A stretch of 64,000 bases of DNA from positions 2,294,001 to 2,358,000 of the forward strand of contig OY729418.1 of the NCBI GenBank assembly GCA_963422275.1, written 5' to 3'. Positions 18,279 through 27,501 of the stretch are shown piece by piece; within the stretch, counting starts at the first letter, position 1, and the number at the start of each line of letters is the position of its first letter. A model generated the notes under the pieces. That model was given only the letters and a program-made list of their open reading frames with translations, searched no databases and had not been told where the DNA came from. The position numbers and the translations under genes were made by a program. The stretch comes from G963422275 sp963422275. GTDB taxonomy: Bacteria; Pseudomonadota; Alphaproteobacteria; Rhodobacterales; Rhodobacteraceae.

Positions 18279-19378
18279 CCGGGGAGTTGCGCAGTTCCCC
18301 GACTCTTGAACTCGCGGCATCCATCGATATGGCGCGTCGAGAGGGCAGGACCGTCTATTCGCTAAGCACACCAACTTTCCTAGAACGCCAGATTGCATTG
18401 CCGCGGAAGGCCGGGCCGGGAACCACCCTGTTGGCGGGGCGAGGCATGCCGGAACTTCGCGACCGGTCTCGCGAGTGCTTGTTTGGAAAATGGCACTTGC
18501 CGCAGCACGAGTGTGTCGTCGTGGGTGGCGCGAAGACTTCGATCTTCTGCATCCTGCGCACAATGCTGCCCGCCAGGGGCGCTGTGCTGATCGTGTCGCC
18601 GCATTGGCCGAGCTACGAGGACTTGGCGGAACTCGCGCACCTGCGTCCGGTATTTCATTCAACCCGTGCGGAGGATGGCTACGTGATCGATGCCGGGCGA
18701 CTGCGCCGCGACTTGCGCGAGTCCGGTGCAGGGGCGGTCATTTGCAGCAATCCCGGCAATCCGACCGGACGAATACTCGACCAGCATGAAATTGAGGACC
18801 TGTGCGCGGCAACCGCCGAGGCCGGTGCCGTGCTTCTTCTCGACGAGAGCTTCTCGCAGATCGTTTTCGACGACCGAAAGTGGCGGGCATCGATTTGCTC
18901 GCCCGAAGCGCACGTATTTGTCGTCAGCTCATTTTCGAAAAACTATCATGTCCAAGGCCTCCGCCTAGGCGCGTGCCTTGTGCATCGAGACCGGGCAAGT
19001 TCAATGATTGCCGCTCACCAAACGCTGCTCAGCGCAGCCCCAACCCCAAGTCAGAACATAGCCCTGCAGATCCTTGCCGATGCCGATGCCATTGTATACG
19101 ATTACAGAACGCAACGAAAACTGATATTGGACTTCCTGGCCTCGAACGGCTGGCTCAACGCTCCGACCGAGGGCGGGTTTCACATGTTTCCCCAAATCGA
19201 GAGCGTGCATCGGTTCCGCCGGGCACTCAAGAAGCGCAACGTACTGTCTCTGCCGGGCGAGGCATTCGGCGAACGCTACCGCGACCATCTTCGGATATGC
19301 TTTGGAAAGCCGGTTTCGGAAATGCATGCGTTGATGGAGATTTTGAATGACGTTGCCAGCGTCGTTTACGGTGAGTGA
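18275..19378 (+). CDS. Class I/II PLP-dependent aminotransferase
   Basis: A 367-residue fold-type I aminotransferase from ATG 18275, overlapping the permease stop. The PLP-binding Lys is K222 in SSFSKNYHVQGLRLG. NPGNPTGRI and LLLDESFSQIVFD are the usual cofactor-contacting motifs. The final substrate-binding Arg lies in HLRICFGKP. It probably transfers the amino group of the imported compound or its hydrolysis product to a keto acid, giving an aldehyde or keto acid for the next enzyme. It overlaps the dehydrogenase gene by 32 bases. Confidence 0.8.
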   Translation: MTGELRSSPTLELAASIDMARREGRTVYSLSTPTFLERQIALPRKAGPGTTLLAGRGMPELRDRSRECLFGKWHLPQHECVVVGGAKTSIFCILRTMLPARGAVLIVSPHWPSYEDLAELAHLRPVFHSTRAEDGYVIDAGRLRRDLRESGAGAVICSNPGNPTGRILDQHEIEDLCAATAEAGAVLLLDESFSQIVFDDRKWRASICSPEAHVFVVSSFSKNYHVQGLRLGACLVHRDRASSMIAAHQTLLSAAPTPSQNIALQILADADAIVYDYRTQRKLILDFLASNGWLNAPTEGGFHMFPQIESVHRFRRALKKRNVLSLPGEAFGERYRDHLRICFGKPVSEMHALMEILNDVASVVYGE

Positions 19379-20744
19379 CTTGAGCGCTGGTGAGCCAGTT
19401 CCGGTAATCGCGCCCAACGACGGGAGGGTGTTCGCGAATTGGCGTCCTGACGGTGCCCCCGAAGCGGAAGCGATGCTGCCGCGCTTGGCAGCCGGACACT
19501 TGTCTCTTGCCAGAAACCACGAAATGCGCAAGCAGCTGCTCAAGGGATGCATTGAAGGATTGCTCGACGTTCGCAAAGAACTGACCGCGCTCATGGTCCT
19601 GGAAGTCGGGAAAAAGCCGACGGAAGCCGATGCGGAGATTGAATACGCAATTGCCTTTCTGTCCCATTGCCGTGATCTGCTTGATGGCGGACCCCTCGAA
19701 CAGCGACTCGAAGATGGTCGCACGGTGACAGATGTCAGCCTTGGAGGCGCACTGCTGATTTGCCCGTTCAATGATCCAGTGGCGGGGTTGACGCGAAAGA
19801 TGGCGCCCGCCATCGCCGCCGGCTGTCCGGCGATCGTGAAGCCGTCCTCGCTGTCGATGCTTTGCGCGAAAAAGATGTTCAGCGCATTCCGCCGCCGGGG
19901 CGTCGGCCAGGAACTGCAACTCCTTGCGACTGGCAATCCGGGCGTTGTGAAGCGGATCCTCGAGCACGACGATATCGATATCATAAGTTTCACGGGATCG
20001 ACCGGTACCGGTCGAAAACTTGCGGAGGCGTGCGCTCGCCTTGGCAAGAAGTCGGTCATGGAACTTGGCGGGAACTGTCCCTTTGTCGTTTTTGCCGATG
20101 CCAACCAAGATCTTGCAATTGGCGACCTCATGGAACGGAAGCTCAAGGCGGCCGGTCAGGCTTGTTCCTCCGTAAACCGCGTGTTTGTCGAAGCTTCGGT
20201 CTACAAGCGGTTCGTGGAGGAGTTGCTCGCGAGGGTCGATGCGCTTGAAGCCGGTCCCTCGGACAGCGGCGCGGACCTCGGCCCCGTGCGCACGCGCAAG
20301 CGGGTTAACGCACTGGTGGACTGCGTTGCCCGCGCGAAGGCCGACGGAGAGATTTTGCTTACGCGGGAGCCGTGCAAGATTGGTGGGGACTGCCCATTCG
20401 TGTTTCCGCTCACGGTAGTTGAAGGCGGCGAAAACAGCATTTTCGACAGGCACGAGACATTTGGACCATTGCTTTCAATTCGCCCGTTTGCAAGTGTCGG
20501 GGAGTTGTTCGCCAGGCTGGCGCAAGAGCGGCATGCGCTTGCCGCGTATTTCTACACTGGTGTGCCTGAAACGCTGTTGCCTCGCTTGCACGGGTTGCGC
20601 TTCGGCAGCATCGGCATCAATTCGACAGCCATTCAGGGTGCGCATGCGCCGACAGGGGGGTTCCGCGATGCGGGCTTTGGACGCGAGGGGGGCGTTTGGG
20701 GCGTGCGGGAGTTTTCGGCTACCGTGAACCGCAAGATGGGATGA
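19347..20744 (+). CDS. Aldehyde dehydrogenase family protein
   Basis: 465 residues. The catalytic Cys is C273 in GQACSSVNRV and the general base is the Glu of SVMELGGNCP. NAD(P) contacts are suggested by ICPFNDPVAGL and FTGSTGTGRKLAE. It resembles succinate- or other semialdehyde dehydrogenases. The position after an aminotransferase suggests oxidation of the aldehyde formed there. The glycine-rich start of the usual N-terminal region is short. It is translated from within the end of the aminotransferase gene. Confidence 0.82.
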   Translation: MTLPASFTVSDLSAGEPVPVIAPNDGRVFANWRPDGAPEAEAMLPRLAAGHLSLARNHEMRKQLLKGCIEGLLDVRKELTALMVLEVGKKPTEADAEIEYAIAFLSHCRDLLDGGPLEQRLEDGRTVTDVSLGGALLICPFNDPVAGLTRKMAPAIAAGCPAIVKPSSLSMLCAKKMFSAFRRRGVGQELQLLATGNPGVVKRILEHDDIDIISFTGSTGTGRKLAEACARLGKKSVMELGGNCPFVVFADANQDLAIGDLMERKLKAAGQACSSVNRVFVEASVYKRFVEELLARVDALEAGPSDSGADLGPVRTRKRVNALVDCVARAKADGEILLTREPCKIGGDCPFVFPLTVVEGGENSIFDRHETFGPLLSIRPFASVGELFARLAQERHALAAYFYTGVPETLLPRLHGLRFGSIGINSTAIQGAHAPTGGFRDAGFGREGGVWGVREFSATVNRKMG

Positions 20745-20771
20745 GGAGCGAAGTCCCCGAAGGAGAGGAAG

Positions 20772-21146
20772 ATGAGAGAAATCGTGATGACTCCGAACGC
20801 GCCGGCATCGACTTCTCCAGCTGCCCAAGGAGTCAAGGGCGGCGGCTTCGTGTTTGTCGGTGGCCAGATGCCAAGGGACATGAAGACAGGTCGTATCGTT
20901 GAAGGTGCCGAGGCGCAGGCACGTCTTTCTCTGCGGCACTGCGCCAGCATTCTGGAGGCGGCTGGAAGCGGGGCTGACAGGATCATGCTTGCGATGGTCT
21001 ACGTAACCGACCTATCCGCAAAGGGGGCGGTCAACAAGATCTTCGCGGAAACGTTTGGGGACGACCCTCCGGCCAGGAATCTGGTTGAGGTCAGCGAAAT
21101 TGGAGAGGGCGCAATCGTCGAGATTGGCGTTATCGCGCTGGAATGA
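20772..21146 (+). CDS. RidA-family enamine/imine deaminase
   Basis: A 124-residue protein of normal family length with the expected GFVFVGGQMPRD, ASILEAAGSGADRIMLAMVYVTDL and the C-terminal PPARNLVEVSEIGEGAIVEIGVIA. The Arg in PARNLV is the residue that binds the substrate carboxylate in RidA. RidA enzymes clear reactive enamines and imines made by PLP enzymes, which fits the neighbouring aminotransferases. An AGGAGAGGAAG site precedes it. It is the last gene before the opposing regulator. Confidence 0.82.
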   Translation: MREIVMTPNAPASTSPAAQGVKGGGFVFVGGQMPRDMKTGRIVEGAEAQARLSLRHCASILEAAGSGADRIMLAMVYVTDLSAKGAVNKIFAETFGDDPPARNLVEVSEIGEGAIVEIGVIALE

Positions 21147-21157
21147 TCCGTTCAAAC

Positions 21158-21832
21158 CTAATCGGAAACTCCGTTCTCGTCGTAGAAAGACACTGCGCGT
21201 TCGAGATTCTCGAGGATGTGCTCCTCGGTCAGGCTCTTCGCCGCCTGAATGTTGCCTGCCTCGAGCTTCCGACGGATCTCCTTGTGGTAGTCAAGGGACC
21301 GGCGCGTGGGAAAAGATTCTTGAAGAAGCTGGTAGCGAATTGGAAGCGATATCTCGTTCACGTAGCAAAGAACCTGCGCGATCGGCCGATTCCCCGTGAA
21401 ATCGATGATGCACTGGTGGTAGGTGCTGTTCTCACGAAAATAGCCCTCTATGTCGTTCGCCTTGTAGTACCCCTCCATGATCGCGCAGCGCGCCCTAAGG
21501 GTTTCGCACAGCGGGGCGATGTCGCGACCTTCCAGGGCGGCGATGACCATGCCTTCGAGAGTTGCGCGAAGCTGGTAGATGTTACGAACGTCCTCCTGTG
21601 TCTCTTTTCGAACCCGAAACCCGCGCCGCGGTATGTGCTCCACGAGGCCGCTGCGCAGCAAGAGCCTGAGACTCTCGCGCACCGGGCCGCGGCTGCTGCC
21701 GTAGTCGGTCTCCAGTTCCTGTTCCCGCAAGGCTTGTCCGGGCTCGAGATCGCCAATGATGATCCGCCACCGCAGTTTGTTCAGAATGAAATAGGAAAGC
21801 GTTTGCGGAAGATTTTCGTCATCGTAGTACAC
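21158..21832 (-). CDS. GntR-family regulator, FadR/FCD type
   Basis: 224 residues starting at a GTG (21832). The N-terminal winged helix-turn-helix includes LEPGQALREQELETDYGSSRGPVRESLRLLLRSGLVEHIPRRGFRV. An all-helical FCD ligand domain follows (about 80-220) with RATLEGMVIAAL, YHQCIIDFTGNRPI and DYHKEIRRKLEAGN. It sits head-to-head with the ATPase gene and tail-to-tail with ridA, so it is the likely local regulator of the transport and catabolic genes. FCD domains often bind small acids, frequently a pathway intermediate. Confidence 0.83.
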   Translation of the reverse strand: MYYDDENLPQTLSYFILNKLRWRIIIGDLEPGQALREQELETDYGSSRGPVRESLRLLLRSGLVEHIPRRGFRVRKETQEDVRNIYQLRATLEGMVIAALEGRDIAPLCETLRARCAIMEGYYKANDIEGYFRENSTYHQCIIDFTGNRPIAQVLCYVNEISLPIRYQLLQESFPTRRSLDYHKEIRRKLEAGNIQAAKSLTEEHILENLERAVSFYDENGVSD

Positions 21833-21906
21833 GGTTGCGCTCTCAAGGTCGCTTCGGGTCCCCGCCGGAAGAATTACTTGCGGCGCACGCCGAGGGCAAG
21901 CGCGAC

Positions 21907-23028
21907 TTGAGAGGCGGCGCCAAGGATGTTGAGTTGGACGGGGTCTCCAAGCACTTCGGTCCGGTCCGGGCTGTCAAGCCGCTGTCGCTGCATGTCAATT
22001 CGGGAGAGTTTCTGACTCTGCTGGGTCCGTCCGGATGCGGCAAGTCAACGCTTTTGCGCCTGATCGCGGGGCTGGAGCAGGTGTCCGGTGGCAAGATCAG
22101 GGTTGGAGGAGTGGACGTAACCGACCACCCGCCCAATCGTCGCGACACAAGCATCATGTTTCAGGACTACGCGTTGTTCCCGCACAAGACGTTGCTGGAC
22201 AACGTTGCGTACGGGTTGAAGATGCGCCGGGTCACAAGGCCCGAACGCGAGGCGCGTGCCAAATCTTGGCTAAAGACTATCGGCTTGGAGGGTTATGAAC
22301 AGCGGCTCCCGCATCAACTTTCGGGAGGGCAGCGTCAACGGGTTGCCCTTGCAAGGTCCCTGATCATCGAGCCGGGCGTGCTGTTGCTGGACGAGCCCCT
22401 AGGAGCGCTAGATGCGAATCTGCGGCAGAAAATGCGCCATGAACTGCGGCGCATTCACAGGGAGGTCGGGCTCACTTTCATTTACGTCACGCACGACCAG
22501 GAGGAGGCGCTTGCCATGAGCGACCGCGTTGCCGTCTTGCGGGATGGATGCATCGAGCAGTTAGACGTGCCCGTCAGAATTTATGATTCACCTGAAACGG
22601 AATTCGTTGCGCAGTTTGTCGGCCTGTGCAACGTCATCGTGGCCGAGGTGCGCAGGCGGACGGACACCGAGATCGAGTGCGATGCAGACGGATTGGGGGT
22701 ACGTGTCGGGATGTCCTCCACCAAAGGGCAAGCATTTGAAGCCGGGGACCGTGTTGCCCTTGCCCTGCGGCCCGAGGCCGTTTCGATTCGGCTGGACCGC
22801 GATCGCCCAGCACCGAGTTGGAACGGAACGACATTGCGAATCAGGGAGGTTACTTTCACTGGCTCGGCACTGAAGATCCGGGGCGCCGCGCCAAATGGGA
22901 TTGTTCTGGATATTGAAATGCCGCGTCGAAGCGTCCGTGCGCAGTCGCCGCCCGCCCCCGGCGATGAAGTCATTGCGGAATGGCAGCCGTCGGACTTGGC
23001 CATGCTACGCCAAGCTGCCTTGGGTTAG
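21907..23028 (+). CDS. ABC transporter ATPase, PotA type
   Basis: About 373 residues from TTG 21907, chosen because GAGGG lies 10 bases upstream and because the longer frame (TTG 21835) would leave only two bases to the divergent regulator start. Motifs: Walker A GPSGCGKST, Q-loop FQDYALFPH, signature LSGGQRQRVALARSL, Walker B LLLDEPLGALD, H-loop YVTHDQEEA. A TOBE-type C-terminal domain is present (LALRPEAVSI). It is the missing ATPase of the PotD/B/C system at 14025-18278, separated from it by the enzyme genes. The start is uncertain. Confidence 0.82.
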   Translation: MRGGAKDVELDGVSKHFGPVRAVKPLSLHVNSGEFLTLLGPSGCGKSTLLRLIAGLEQVSGGKIRVGGVDVTDHPPNRRDTSIMFQDYALFPHKTLLDNVAYGLKMRRVTRPEREARAKSWLKTIGLEGYEQRLPHQLSGGQRQRVALARSLIIEPGVLLLDEPLGALDANLRQKMRHELRRIHREVGLTFIYVTHDQEEALAMSDRVAVLRDGCIEQLDVPVRIYDSPETEFVAQFVGLCNVIVAEVRRRTDTEIECDADGLGVRVGMSSTKGQAFEAGDRVALALRPEAVSIRLDRDRPAPSWNGTTLRIREVTFTGSALKIRGAAPNGIVLDIEMPRRSVRAQSPPAPGDEVIAEWQPSDLAMLRQAALG

Positions 23029-23038
23029 GATTTTGGTC

Positions 23039-24334
23039 ATGAATAGTGCTGATTCCTTCCTGGAGCTGACCCGAACGCATGAGTCCACAGCCGCCAATAC
23101 CTTTCGCGTTTCAATGGCGCCCCCGGTCTTCCTGCGCGGCGAAGGCCCATGGCTGTTTGACCAATCGGGCGCAAAGTGGCTCGATTTTGCTTGCGGCTCC
23201 GGCACCAGCAACTTGGGGCACAACCACCCCGCGCATATCGAGGCCCTGCACGAAGCCATCGCGACGGGAATTCTTCACACCGGAACCCGGCTGCCCTCGC
23301 CCTTCAGGGCGAGACTCTACGGGGAACTTGCATCAATTCTGCCGGCGGGACGTGGATGCATCCAATTAGCCAACTCGGGTGCCGAAGCCAACGAGGCCGC
23401 AGTCAAGGCCGCCCAATACTTTACTGGCCGCAAGAGGCTGATCTCCTTTGCTGGCGGCTATCACGGACGAACGCTCGGGGCGCTCTCGGTGACGGATGGC
23501 GAGCGTATCCGCGCGCCGTTCCCGGTCTTTCGCAAGACGGTGGACTTCATGCCGTATGCATGCTCTGAAGGTTCTGGACGCGGCGGGAGCGACTGGTGCC
23601 TGGCCCAGTTGAAAACCCGGCTTCGCAACTTGGAGCGGAACGACAAGCTGCCAGCCGCGGTTATTATAGAGCCGATCCAAGGCGTGGCCGGAGTGCGGTC
23701 GGCCCCGACATCTTTTCTTGCCGGTGTGCGGGAACTGACGCGTCGGCACAAAATACTGATGATCTGCGATGAAATCTGGAGCGGGCTCGGCAGGTCCGGT
23801 CGCTGGTTCTCCTTCGAGAACGCCGGCGTGGTGCCGGACCTCGTTACCATGGGAAAGGGCTTGTCGGGCGGACTTCCGCTCTCCGCAGTGGCAGCCGCAC
23901 CAGCGATACTCAAGGCTTGGCCGCCCGGAATGCACACCAGCACCTTTCAGGGCAATCCACTGGCTTGCAACATGGCCGTAGCCACCATCCGTACCATTCG
24001 CGAGGAAGGCCTTCTCGATCATGTCGCGAATGCAATTGAACCCGCGCTGGAACGGATGTTGCGCCCACTCTCGGAACACGAGCGCGTTGCGGACATCCGC
24101 GTTTCTGGGGCGCAGGCAGCGATCGAGATCGTGGACGGGAGCGGCCACCCTGATGCACGTGCCGTGCATCGCCTGCAAGCAGCGGCACTGGAACGGCAGT
24201 TGCTTGTCTATGCGGGAGGTCGGCACGTCAATTCTGTCATGATCGTTCCTCCCGTCAACATCAGCGAGCGGGACCTCGTCAACGGGCTGTCTGAGTTGGT
24301 TGGGCTGATCAGAAACGGAGATATGTTCCAATGA
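23039..24334 (+). CDS. Class III aminotransferase
   Basis: A 431-residue omega-amino-acid or amine aminotransferase from ATG 23039, 10 bp after the ATPase gene. PLP-Lys is K273 in TMGKGLSGGLPLSAV. Other motifs are NSGAEANEAAVKAA, YHGRTLGALSV and MICDEIWSGLGRSG (Asp that binds the PLP ring nitrogen). This is the class that deaminates terminal amines such as putrescine, beta-alanine or GABA. It is close in sequence style to the second half of the fusion protein at 28159 (WLFDxxGxxxLDFACGSGT is shared), suggesting paralogues. It overlaps the amidase as ATGA. Confidence 0.85.
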   Translation: MNSADSFLELTRTHESTAANTFRVSMAPPVFLRGEGPWLFDQSGAKWLDFACGSGTSNLGHNHPAHIEALHEAIATGILHTGTRLPSPFRARLYGELASILPAGRGCIQLANSGAEANEAAVKAAQYFTGRKRLISFAGGYHGRTLGALSVTDGERIRAPFPVFRKTVDFMPYACSEGSGRGGSDWCLAQLKTRLRNLERNDKLPAAVIIEPIQGVAGVRSAPTSFLAGVRELTRRHKILMICDEIWSGLGRSGRWFSFENAGVVPDLVTMGKGLSGGLPLSAVAAAPAILKAWPPGMHTSTFQGNPLACNMAVATIRTIREEGLLDHVANAIEPALERMLRPLSEHERVADIRVSGAQAAIEIVDGSGHPDARAVHRLQAAALERQLLVYAGGRHVNSVMIVPPVNISERDLVNGLSELVGLIRNGDMFQ

Positions 24335-25767
24335 GCGAACCTTGCGACCTTTCCGCGACCGATGCACGTGCGGCGATCGGCTGCAGACGGCTTTCGCCAG
24401 TCGAATTGCTGGACAGCTGCATTGCCAGGATTGAAAGTCTCAATCCAGTGCTCAACGCAATTGTAAACCCCTGCTTTGATCGCGCCCGGAACGAGGCCAG
24501 GATCGCGGAAGCCGCCGTGGCGAGAGGCGAGCCACTCGGAAAACTGCACGGGCTTCCGCTCGGAGTGAAGGATCTCAATGACCTTGCGGGCATAAAGACC
24601 ACCCAGGGATCGCCTCTGTTTGCGAACTATATCCCCGAGCATGACGACAACATTGTCGCCGCCATGCGCAGAGAAGGCGCGGTTGCCGTCGGAAAGACAA
24701 ACGTCCCTGAGCATGGATTCGGCGCAACCACGGACAATCCACTGTTCGGTGCGACGGGCAATCCGTATGACCCGACGCGCTCTGCCGGCGCCTCCACGGG
24801 CGGCGGGGCTGCGGCTCTGGCCGCGCGGATGGTGCCCTTGGCGATGGGGTCGGACTTCGCCGGCAGCCTGCGGACACCAGCGGCATTCTGCGGAATCTTT
24901 GGCATGAGGCCGTCATCCGGCATGGTCGCCAGCGCTCATCGCGGATTTGGATGGTCACCGTTCGACGTCGAGGGCCCACTGGCCCGCACTGCGGCCGATG
25001 CGAAGCTCCTGATGTCGGCGATGATGACGAATGACAGCCGCGATCCGCTTGGCCGGCCTGTTGATCTCTCGTTTGCCCTCCCAATTCGCGAAGTAGACCT
25101 TGCCCAATTCAGGGTGGCGGTCTCCGAGGACCTCGGCTTTGCCCCGATGAGCCGGGAAATGCGTGAGACGTTTCGACGCAAGGTCAGCCGGATCGAGGGC
25201 CTTTTTGCCCGTGTTGAGGAAGCGCACCCTGACATGCACGATGCCGACCGAGCATTTTACATCTTGCGCGGCGTCGGTTTCGTTCACGATTTCCGGAGAA
25301 TCCACGTGGAAAACCCCGACGCTCTGGGCCCGACTATCGTCGATGAGCTTGGGCGCGCCGAGGCTCTCGGCATAGCCGACATTGGACGGGCCATGGATGC
25401 TCAAACGCGGATTTACCGCTCCGCCGAGGCGTTCTTCGACCACCATGATCTGTTGATCACGCCGGCGGTTTCCGTGCCTCCATTCCTCCACGAGGATCTA
25501 TACCCCAAGAGCATTGACGACGAGGACATGGGCGGATACCTGCGATGGGAGGCGATCTCGTACGGTGCAACCCTGTTTGCAGGTCCCGCCGCCGCTGTTC
25601 CCTGCGGCGTCGGACCCGGTGGCTTGCCGACGGCCCTGCAGATCGTGTCGCGCGCGCACTCGGATTCATGGCTTTTGGATGTCGCCCACACGCTTGAGAA
25701 GGCGTTCGCGAAAGATTCGGAACTGACGACACCCATGCCTGATCTCGCTGCGCTTAAATCCGCGTGA
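24331..25767 (+). CDS. Amidase signature family hydrolase
   Basis: 478 residues. The Ser-cisSer-Lys core is seen as Lys in GLPLGVKDLNDLAG, the Gly/Ser motif SAGASTGGGAAALAARM, and nucleophile Ser in GSDFAGSLRTPAAFCG. The motif usually reads GGSSGGS. Here the Ser-Ser pair is Ser-Thr, a slight departure. Family members cleave amides to acid plus ammonia. Placed after an amine importer and aminotransferases, it may release ammonia or an amine from an imported amide. Translation is coupled to the aminotransferase. It has no signal peptide, so it is cytoplasmic. Confidence 0.82.
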   Translation: MSEPCDLSATDARAAIGCRRLSPVELLDSCIARIESLNPVLNAIVNPCFDRARNEARIAEAAVARGEPLGKLHGLPLGVKDLNDLAGIKTTQGSPLFANYIPEHDDNIVAAMRREGAVAVGKTNVPEHGFGATTDNPLFGATGNPYDPTRSAGASTGGGAAALAARMVPLAMGSDFAGSLRTPAAFCGIFGMRPSSGMVASAHRGFGWSPFDVEGPLARTAADAKLLMSAMMTNDSRDPLGRPVDLSFALPIREVDLAQFRVAVSEDLGFAPMSREMRETFRRKVSRIEGLFARVEEAHPDMHDADRAFYILRGVGFVHDFRRIHVENPDALGPTIVDELGRAEALGIADIGRAMDAQTRIYRSAEAFFDHHDLLITPAVSVPPFLHEDLYPKSIDDEDMGGYLRWEAISYGATLFAGPAAAVPCGVGPGGLPTALQIVSRAHSDSWLLDVAHTLEKAFAKDSELTTPMPDLAALKSA

Positions 25768-25875
25768 CAATGCGTCCCATTTTGGATATTGTTGACAAAA
25801 CTCAGGGCTGGCTTCGCACCGCGAGCCGGCATCTGCGAATGAAAGCCATTAATTGTGACAAAGAGGAGGGTATCC

Positions 25876-26721
25876 ATGTCATCATTTAGCACCATCAAGC
25901 GCACATTGGCGCCCGTTGCGGCTGGCGTTGCCGCTCTGGCATTGACAGTCACGCAACCGGCGGGCGCTGACACGCTCGAGGACGTCAGCGCGAGGGGTTA
26001 TTTCGCGTTCGGGCTCGAGGTCGGCTACAAGCCCTTCGAGTTTCTCGACGAGAACGGCGAACTTGTCGGCTACGACATTGACGTGGCCAACGAGATTGGT
26101 CGCCGCCTCGGGGTCGAGGCTCGGCCGACCGGAACGAATTGGGCGACCGTCATCCAGACTCTATATGACGGAGGCTTCGATCTGATTCTCGGCGGCATGA
26201 CCGCGACCGAGAAGCGGTTTCAGCGTGTGAACTTCTCGATTCCGTACATGGATGCCAGTTCGGGTATCTTGGTCCTGGCGGACAGCGGTATCTCCGACCG
26301 GAGCGACTTGGCCGGAAAAACGGTTTCCGCAGGCGCTGGCACGCCGCAGATCAACCAGCTGGAACTTTCGGCGGACGAACTGGGAATCGAGTATGCTGGG
26401 GAAATCAAGACCTACGATTCGGATGCTGTGGCGTATGAGGCCATGCGCGTCGGGCGGATCGATGCCTATGCCTCGACCATCGTGAGCCTGCTCGAGTTTG
26501 CCAAAACCACCGACGACTTCGAAGTGCTGCCGTTTGCGTCGGGCATGTGGGAGCAGGAGTGGACGGCGATGGCTTTCCGCAAGGAGGACGAAACCTTCCG
26601 AGCCGCCTTCAACCAGGCAATTCGGGACCTGAAGGCCGACGGCACGTTAGCGAGCCTTCAAGAGAAATGGTTTGGCAAATCCTTCACCGACCTGCTCAGC
26701 GACGAGGCTCCCGCCTGGTAG
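25876..26721 (+). CDS. Polar amino-acid ABC substrate-binding protein (family 3)
   Basis: 281 residues from ATG 25876 after AGGAGGG. The signal peptide is at residues 1-31 (TLAPVAAGVAALALTVTQP then AGA). The mature protein has YKPFEFLDENGELVGYDIDVANEIG and FDLILGGMTATEKRFQRVNFS, the classic family 3 motifs that bind the alpha-amino and carboxyl groups of amino acids. Two permease genes follow, but no ATPase. The closest suitable ATPase in the window is at 40528. Confidence 0.87.
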   Translation: MSSFSTIKRTLAPVAAGVAALALTVTQPAGADTLEDVSARGYFAFGLEVGYKPFEFLDENGELVGYDIDVANEIGRRLGVEARPTGTNWATVIQTLYDGGFDLILGGMTATEKRFQRVNFSIPYMDASSGILVLADSGISDRSDLAGKTVSAGAGTPQINQLELSADELGIEYAGEIKTYDSDAVAYEAMRVGRIDAYASTIVSLLEFAKTTDDFEVLPFASGMWEQEWTAMAFRKEDETFRAAFNQAIRDLKADGTLASLQEKWFGKSFTDLLSDEAPAW

Positions 26722-26817
26722 CTCGTTCTCCGGTTTGCCTCGATCAGCGATCTGCCGGAATGGTGAAACGCGCTAGTTTTGCCCAAGCTGGCAGCTTCTA
26801 AACGAGATTGAGCGGTC

Positions 26818-27501
26818 GTGGACATCGCATACATGATCGAGACCCTCCCGAGGCTCTTTCCGGCCTTTTGGGTAACAATCAAGGTCAGCGCGGTTTCACT
26901 CGCGCTGGCCATTTTCATTGGCTTGTCCTGCGGCACGATTCGGGCCTTCCTTGCCAGCCGCAACCCTTTGACCTGGGTGATGGAAGCCTATGTCGGGATT
27001 GTTCGGTGCACGCCAATCATCGTGCAAATCTACGCCACGTACCTTCTTCTGCCCAAGATCGGTATCCGGCTCGATGTCTTCTGGATCGGAGTCATCGCGC
27101 TCACCTTCAATTCGGCCGGCTACCAGATCGAGATCGCCCGTGCCGCCGTGCAATCCATTGACAAGGGGCAAGGTGAGGCAGCCGCGACGCTGGGCATGGG
27201 ATGGTGGCACACGGTCCTTCTCGTTATCCTTCCGCAGGCTTTCAAGCGCATGATCCCAGCAGTCACCAACGAAATGTCCCATTTGGTCAAGGGGTCGGCC
27301 GTGCTGTCGGTAATCTCGCTGTTCGAGCTGCACAAGGCCGCGATTTCGCTGCAGGCCACTAGCTTCAAGTTTGTCGAATTGCTAGCGTTGCAGGCTCTGC
27401 TCTATCTGCCCCTCATCGTCGGTGTGAGCCGCTTTGCGCACTACCTGGAGACCGTTGTCTTCGGTTTCGAGAGCAAGGTTGCCTCCGATGACATTCGATA
27501 G
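26818..27501 (+). CDS. Amino-acid ABC transporter permease (HisM/GltJ family)
   Basis: 227 residues starting at GTG 26818. About five helices are seen. The EAA-type loop reads GQGEAAATLGMGWWHTVLLVILPQAFKRMIPA, standard for the polar amino-acid family. The N-terminal helix FPAFWVTIKVSAVSLALAIFIG is typical. It overlaps the second permease by 14 bases and should form a heterodimer with it. Confidence 0.86.
   Translation: MDIAYMIETLPRLFPAFWVTIKVSAVSLALAIFIGLSCGTIRAFLASRNPLTWVMEAYVGIVRCTPIIVQIYATYLLLPKIGIRLDVFWIGVIALTFNSAGYQIEIARAAVQSIDKGQGEAAATLGMGWWHTVLLVILPQAFKRMIPAVTNEMSHLVKGSAVLSVISLFELHKAAISLQATSFKFVELLALQALLYLPLIVGVSRFAHYLETVVFGFESKVASDDIR

Noticed and set aside
19001..20453. Two long minus-strand frames opposite the aldehyde dehydrogenase gene
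   Set aside because: The plus-strand dehydrogenase has complete catalytic motifs. The antisense frames have low-complexity Ser/Arg content and no start signals.
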